From NCBI GenBank assembly GCA_020809425.1, contig JAGGDC010000002.1, positions 124,001 to 188,000 on the forward strand: a stretch of 64,000 bases of DNA, read 5' to 3'. The DNA is from Candidatus Synoicihabitans palmerolidicus. GTDB lineage: Bacteria > Verrucomicrobiota > Verrucomicrobiia > Opitutales > Opitutaceae. Of the stretch, positions 61,494-64,000 are shown in pieces. The position numbers and the translations under genes are program-made. The notes under the pieces were generated by a model, which was not told where the DNA came from, searched no databases, and saw only the letters and a program-made list of their open reading frames with translations. Positions within the stretch are counted from its first letter, which is position 1. The number at the start of each line of letters is the position of its first letter.

Positions 61494-62314
61494 GTGTTGT
61501 CGGTTCACAACGCTCAGGGCACCGTTATTCAGATCTTTGAGAATTCGAATAACGCGATGGTGTTTTCCAATGGGACTGGCGTGTTCCTCGATTCCGGCAC
61601 TCGGATTGAGGTTCGACGATTTGTCCAAGTACTCTTTTCTCCCGATCGCTCCGACTTGGAATCGGAGCCCTCTATTTCCAAAACCTCCGCATTTGTGCCC
61701 CGCGACACCGTTGGGCTCTGCACCCCCAAGTTGGTCGCCGGTAGCACCATGAACTACGGCACTCTGTTTGGGAATGTGTCTATTCGTAGCAGCAAAGTCG
61801 TGATTCAAACCGACGACTTTGAAACCAAGATTTCTCTCGTCGAGGGGGGATGTCACCGTGCGGGGCGATGCGACTGATGGTGGTGGAAACACGCTGACCG
61901 GAGGTCAGCAAGCGATCATTCGCAACCGACCGGGTCAACCTAGGGAAATTATCATCCAAGCCATTCCGGATGACGGAATGGCCTTCATCGAAGACAAAGT
62001 GACTTTGGCCTGTAACGCCCGTCGCACGGTCTATTTTGATGTCGCCGATAAAAAGGAGACCGGAACCGAATCAGGAAACAACGTCGAAGAAGCAGCGACC
62101 GCGACCGCGAAGAAAACTCCGACAGTGACTCGAGCTCGTCGCCGGTGCGGACGAGAATGAACTCGGCGAAGGCTGGGCCAACATATTTGACGGTGGAAAT
62201 GATGATCTCACCGCCGGGGCCGATTCAGACGTAGAAATTGTCGTCGTTGAAGTAACTCCGATGGAGCCCGTCACCGAAACGCCTGTCAGTGCCAATAGCA
62301 TCAACGGCACTTAA
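61494..62314 (+). pseudogene. FecR-like domain protein (degraded)
   Basis: The readable core is GTVIQIFENSNNAMVFSNG, TRIEVRRFVQVLFSPDRSD, then TMNYGTLFGNVSIRSSKVVI and, after a shift near 61848 (GGGGGG), EGDVTVRGDATDGGGNTLTG and GQQAIIRNRPG, then VTLACNARRTVYFD. This is a FecR-type beta domain as found in Verrucomicrobiota beside exopolysaccharide genes. A second shift near 62140 separates an acidic tail that ends at TAA 62312-62314. The N-terminal signal is not intact; reading begins in the middle of the domain after a probable shift near 61490. It is the first gene of the polysaccharide export cluster at the window edge. Confidence 0.6.
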
Positions 62315-62340
62315 AGGCCGTTCTTATTTTTGTATTTTGC

Positions 62341-63469
62341 ATGAACTTTATTCCACGCCGAATATCGAACCTCGCTACCATTGGCTTGGGTTTCATGCTG
62401 GCAACGCTACCCGCTCATGCGTTGGTGCGCTGGAATGAGGGACGCGACAAAGGCTACGTCGAAGCGGGCGTGACGGTCGCGATGGATTCAAATATCTACA
62501 CCTCATCTATCGCCGCATCAGACCTGATCTACACGGCCAACATCGGAGTGGAATACCAGCGCCACGCCGGATTGATCGGTATCAACGCAACCGCTGATGT
62601 TCAAATCTCCGAATTCACTGATAACCCGTCTGAAGAATTCTCGAATCCTCAAATGCGTCTGGAGTTCAATAAGGACACCGGACGCACCACGGGATCGATC
62701 GGGTTGTCGGCCGTTCGTTCGACCCGAGCCGATCCCACGGTGAACGTTCGCACCGATTCTTGGAACTACGGAGCAGATTTTGACTTCAAATACCCGGTCT
62801 CGGATCAGCATGCGCTCAGCGGAAGTTTCAACTGGCGCAAGCAAGACTACAGTGACAACACTCTGTTCGTGGATATCCAGAGCACTTCGCGCTAGCCGCC
62901 AAGTGATTCTAACATCTTTACACCCGAGCGCGACCTTTTTGGCGGTTACCGGCTTCGTATCAGCGAAACCTCCACCCAAACCAAATATTTCGACCATTCG
63001 GTTACGGCGGGCATCGCTGGCCGTATTCTCACCGGTCTAAACGGCACGGCTCGCTTTGGATACCAGGTTCGTAATGGAGTCGGTAACGACGCCGCAACCT
63101 TCATGGCTACAACGCTACGGTTTCCGCTTCGTGGAGCTTCCCCCGTCAGTTGGCCATCAGCGCCACGATTTCGGGGGACTTCAGCATTACGTCCGTCAAC
63201 GTCTCCACCGATGTTTGGACCTCCAATACGCCCGCGGCGCCCGACTAGTATTTGGCACAGGAGTCGGCGCAGGTATCAACAAATTTCTCGGGGTCGCCGG
63301 TGCGGGCCGCAAGGACACCTATTTTTCAGTCTACGGTCGCATTGGATACACCTTCAGCGAACGTCTCCGTTTGGGCCTAGTTTACTCCTACTACAAAAAT
63401 TGGTCTACCCTCGCGTTTTCCGATTTCGCCCGACAATCAGTTACATTCGATGCGTCTTCACGTTTCTGA
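62341..63469 (+). pseudogene. Outer-membrane beta-barrel protein (degraded)
   Basis: ATG 62341 encodes a signal peptide (LATIGLGFMLATLPAHA) followed by alternating beta strands (GYVEAGVTVAMDSNIYTSS, NIGVEYQRHAGLIGINATAD, GSIGLSAVRSTRADPTVN, SDQHALSGSFNWRKQDY). An in-frame TAG lies at 62893-62895; more strands follow in the same frame to about 63090. After shifts near 63105 and 63245 the last strands are TYFSVYGRIGYTFSERLRLG and LGLVYSYYKNWSTLAF, with a terminal Phe (ASSRF), the usual outer-membrane signature. It resembles the barrel proteins found beside exopolysaccharide export genes. Repaired length is about 370 residues. Confidence 0.65.
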
Positions 63470-63609
63470 AGAGGAATTCTAATGAAGGGCAATCTATTCC
63501 GCTACCGATCCATGGGACTCAAAGCTCTCGCCACTACTTGCTCGTACGCAACCATTGCGGTTCCTAACCCCTGTGATCAACTTCACCTTACGGTCCATAT
63601 CACAATCAG

Positions 63610-64000
63610 ATGAACATGCTTACAAAATCCTGTTTCTCAAAATGGGGGTGCCTCGGTTTACTTCTCATACTTGTAGCACAAATTGGTGTCGCTCAACCCG
63701 CCCCCGCCGCCTACAAGCTGGGTCCCAACAGTCGCGCCATCACCTACATTATCGCGTTAACTGATCGACTTCGCGTCGCAGTCTTCGACCAAGACGGGCT
63801 TTCTCAGATTGCTCGAGTTAGCTCAAAAGGTGCGGTAAAACTCCCTCTCATCAATCAAGGGTCTGTTGTCGGGCTGACGATCGAGGAAAACCAGGACGTT
63901 GTCGAAGCGGCCTACCGCGATAAGCGTTTTCTCCGGAATCCTCATGTCACCATCTCAGTGGAAGAATACGCAGCTCGAGAGGTGATTGTGCAGAGAGAAG
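63610..64000 (+). CDS. Polysaccharide biosynthesis/export protein, Wza type (partial)
   Basis: ATG 63610 (or 63616) encodes a signal segment (WGCLGLLLILVAQIGVAQ). The Poly_export domain follows: RLRVAVFDQDGLSQIARVSS, KGAVKLPLINQGSVVGLTIE, EAAYRDKRFLRNPHVTISVE, and the start of an SLBB-type region (REVIVQ) at the window end. The protein forms the outer-membrane channel or adaptor for exopolysaccharide in relatives. The readable 130 codons are open; whether the remainder is intact cannot be seen. Confidence 0.8.
   Translation, partial: MNMLTKSCFSKWGCLGLLLILVAQIGVAQPAPAAYKLGPNSRAITYIIALTDRLRVAVFDQDGLSQIARVSSKGAVKLPLINQGSVVGLTIEENQDVVEAAYRDKRFLRNPHVTISVEEYAAREVIVQRE

Overview
The window is GC-rich and reads like a chromosome segment of a Verrucomicrobiota bacterium, most likely of the Opitutaceae. 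This is an inference from gene content: a nuoB-to-nuoN operon with a short NuoG, FG-GAP/ASPIC secreted proteins, a GH10 xylanase with the C-terminal domains common in that family, FecR-type and beta-barrel exopolysaccharide genes, and a deoC-aldehyde dehydrogenase cluster. The main feature is two gene classes side by side. About 25 genes are open and intact: all 13 nuo genes, leuS, ribE, a uracil-DNA glycosylase, deoC, two aldehyde dehydrogenases and a few small genes. About 19 other host genes carry frameshifts, in-frame stops, deletions or insertion sequences. A G9 tract inside nuoF is in frame, which argues against uniformly poor sequence. The picture fits a genome in active decay, as in a recently host-restricted symbiont; that lifestyle is inference.

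Layout. 0.6-1.86 kb: 3'-truncated insertion sequence whose product fuses a DruA-like (DUF4338) domain to an ISAs1-type transposase. 2.2-2.5 kb: transposase remnant. 2.5-11.7 kb: two tandem CRTAC/ASPIC FG-GAP proteins and a secreted ankyrin protein with ATGA overlaps, the last split by an IS3 element. 11.7-14.5 kb (minus): FG-GAP lipoprotein and TPR protein, both broken. 15.0-28.9 kb: respiratory complex I operon, ending in a clear terminator. 29.0-32.7 kb: small membrane protein (minus, internal TGA) and a GH10 xylanase cut by a second, inverted copy of the DruA-ISAs1 element (32.7-34.6 kb).

34.7-42.7 kb: a broken GluR0-like potassium channel, an unknown membrane protein, then a locus with three Rieske proteins: Rieske-glutamate synthase-like, Rieske-thiamine-diphosphate enzyme, two small membrane proteins, a ferric-reductase-like membrane protein with a C-terminal Rieske domain, and a membrane-anchored cysteine-rich-motif protein. 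This is my best candidate for an uncharacterised redox system. The two soluble enzymes and the last gene are broken; the membrane Rieske protein is intact. 42.7-46.7 kb (minus): deoC, a full aldehyde dehydrogenase, a GxxExxY protein and a half-length aldehyde dehydrogenase, a deoxyribose catabolic unit.

46.8-54.4 kb: a lipoprotein gene split by an IS110/IS1111-like element with a long structured right end (possible bridge/seek RNA), two Gfo/Idh/MocA oxidoreductase pseudogenes (one split by IS30), a GNAT acetyltransferase and a broken RDD membrane protein. 54.5-58.8 kb (minus): HtrA-like protease and PDZ protein (both broken), ribE and a uracil-DNA glycosylase. 58.8-61.4 kb: leuS. 61.5-64.0 kb: FecR-like protein, outer-membrane beta-barrel (both broken) and the start of a Wza-type polysaccharide export protein that runs off the window.
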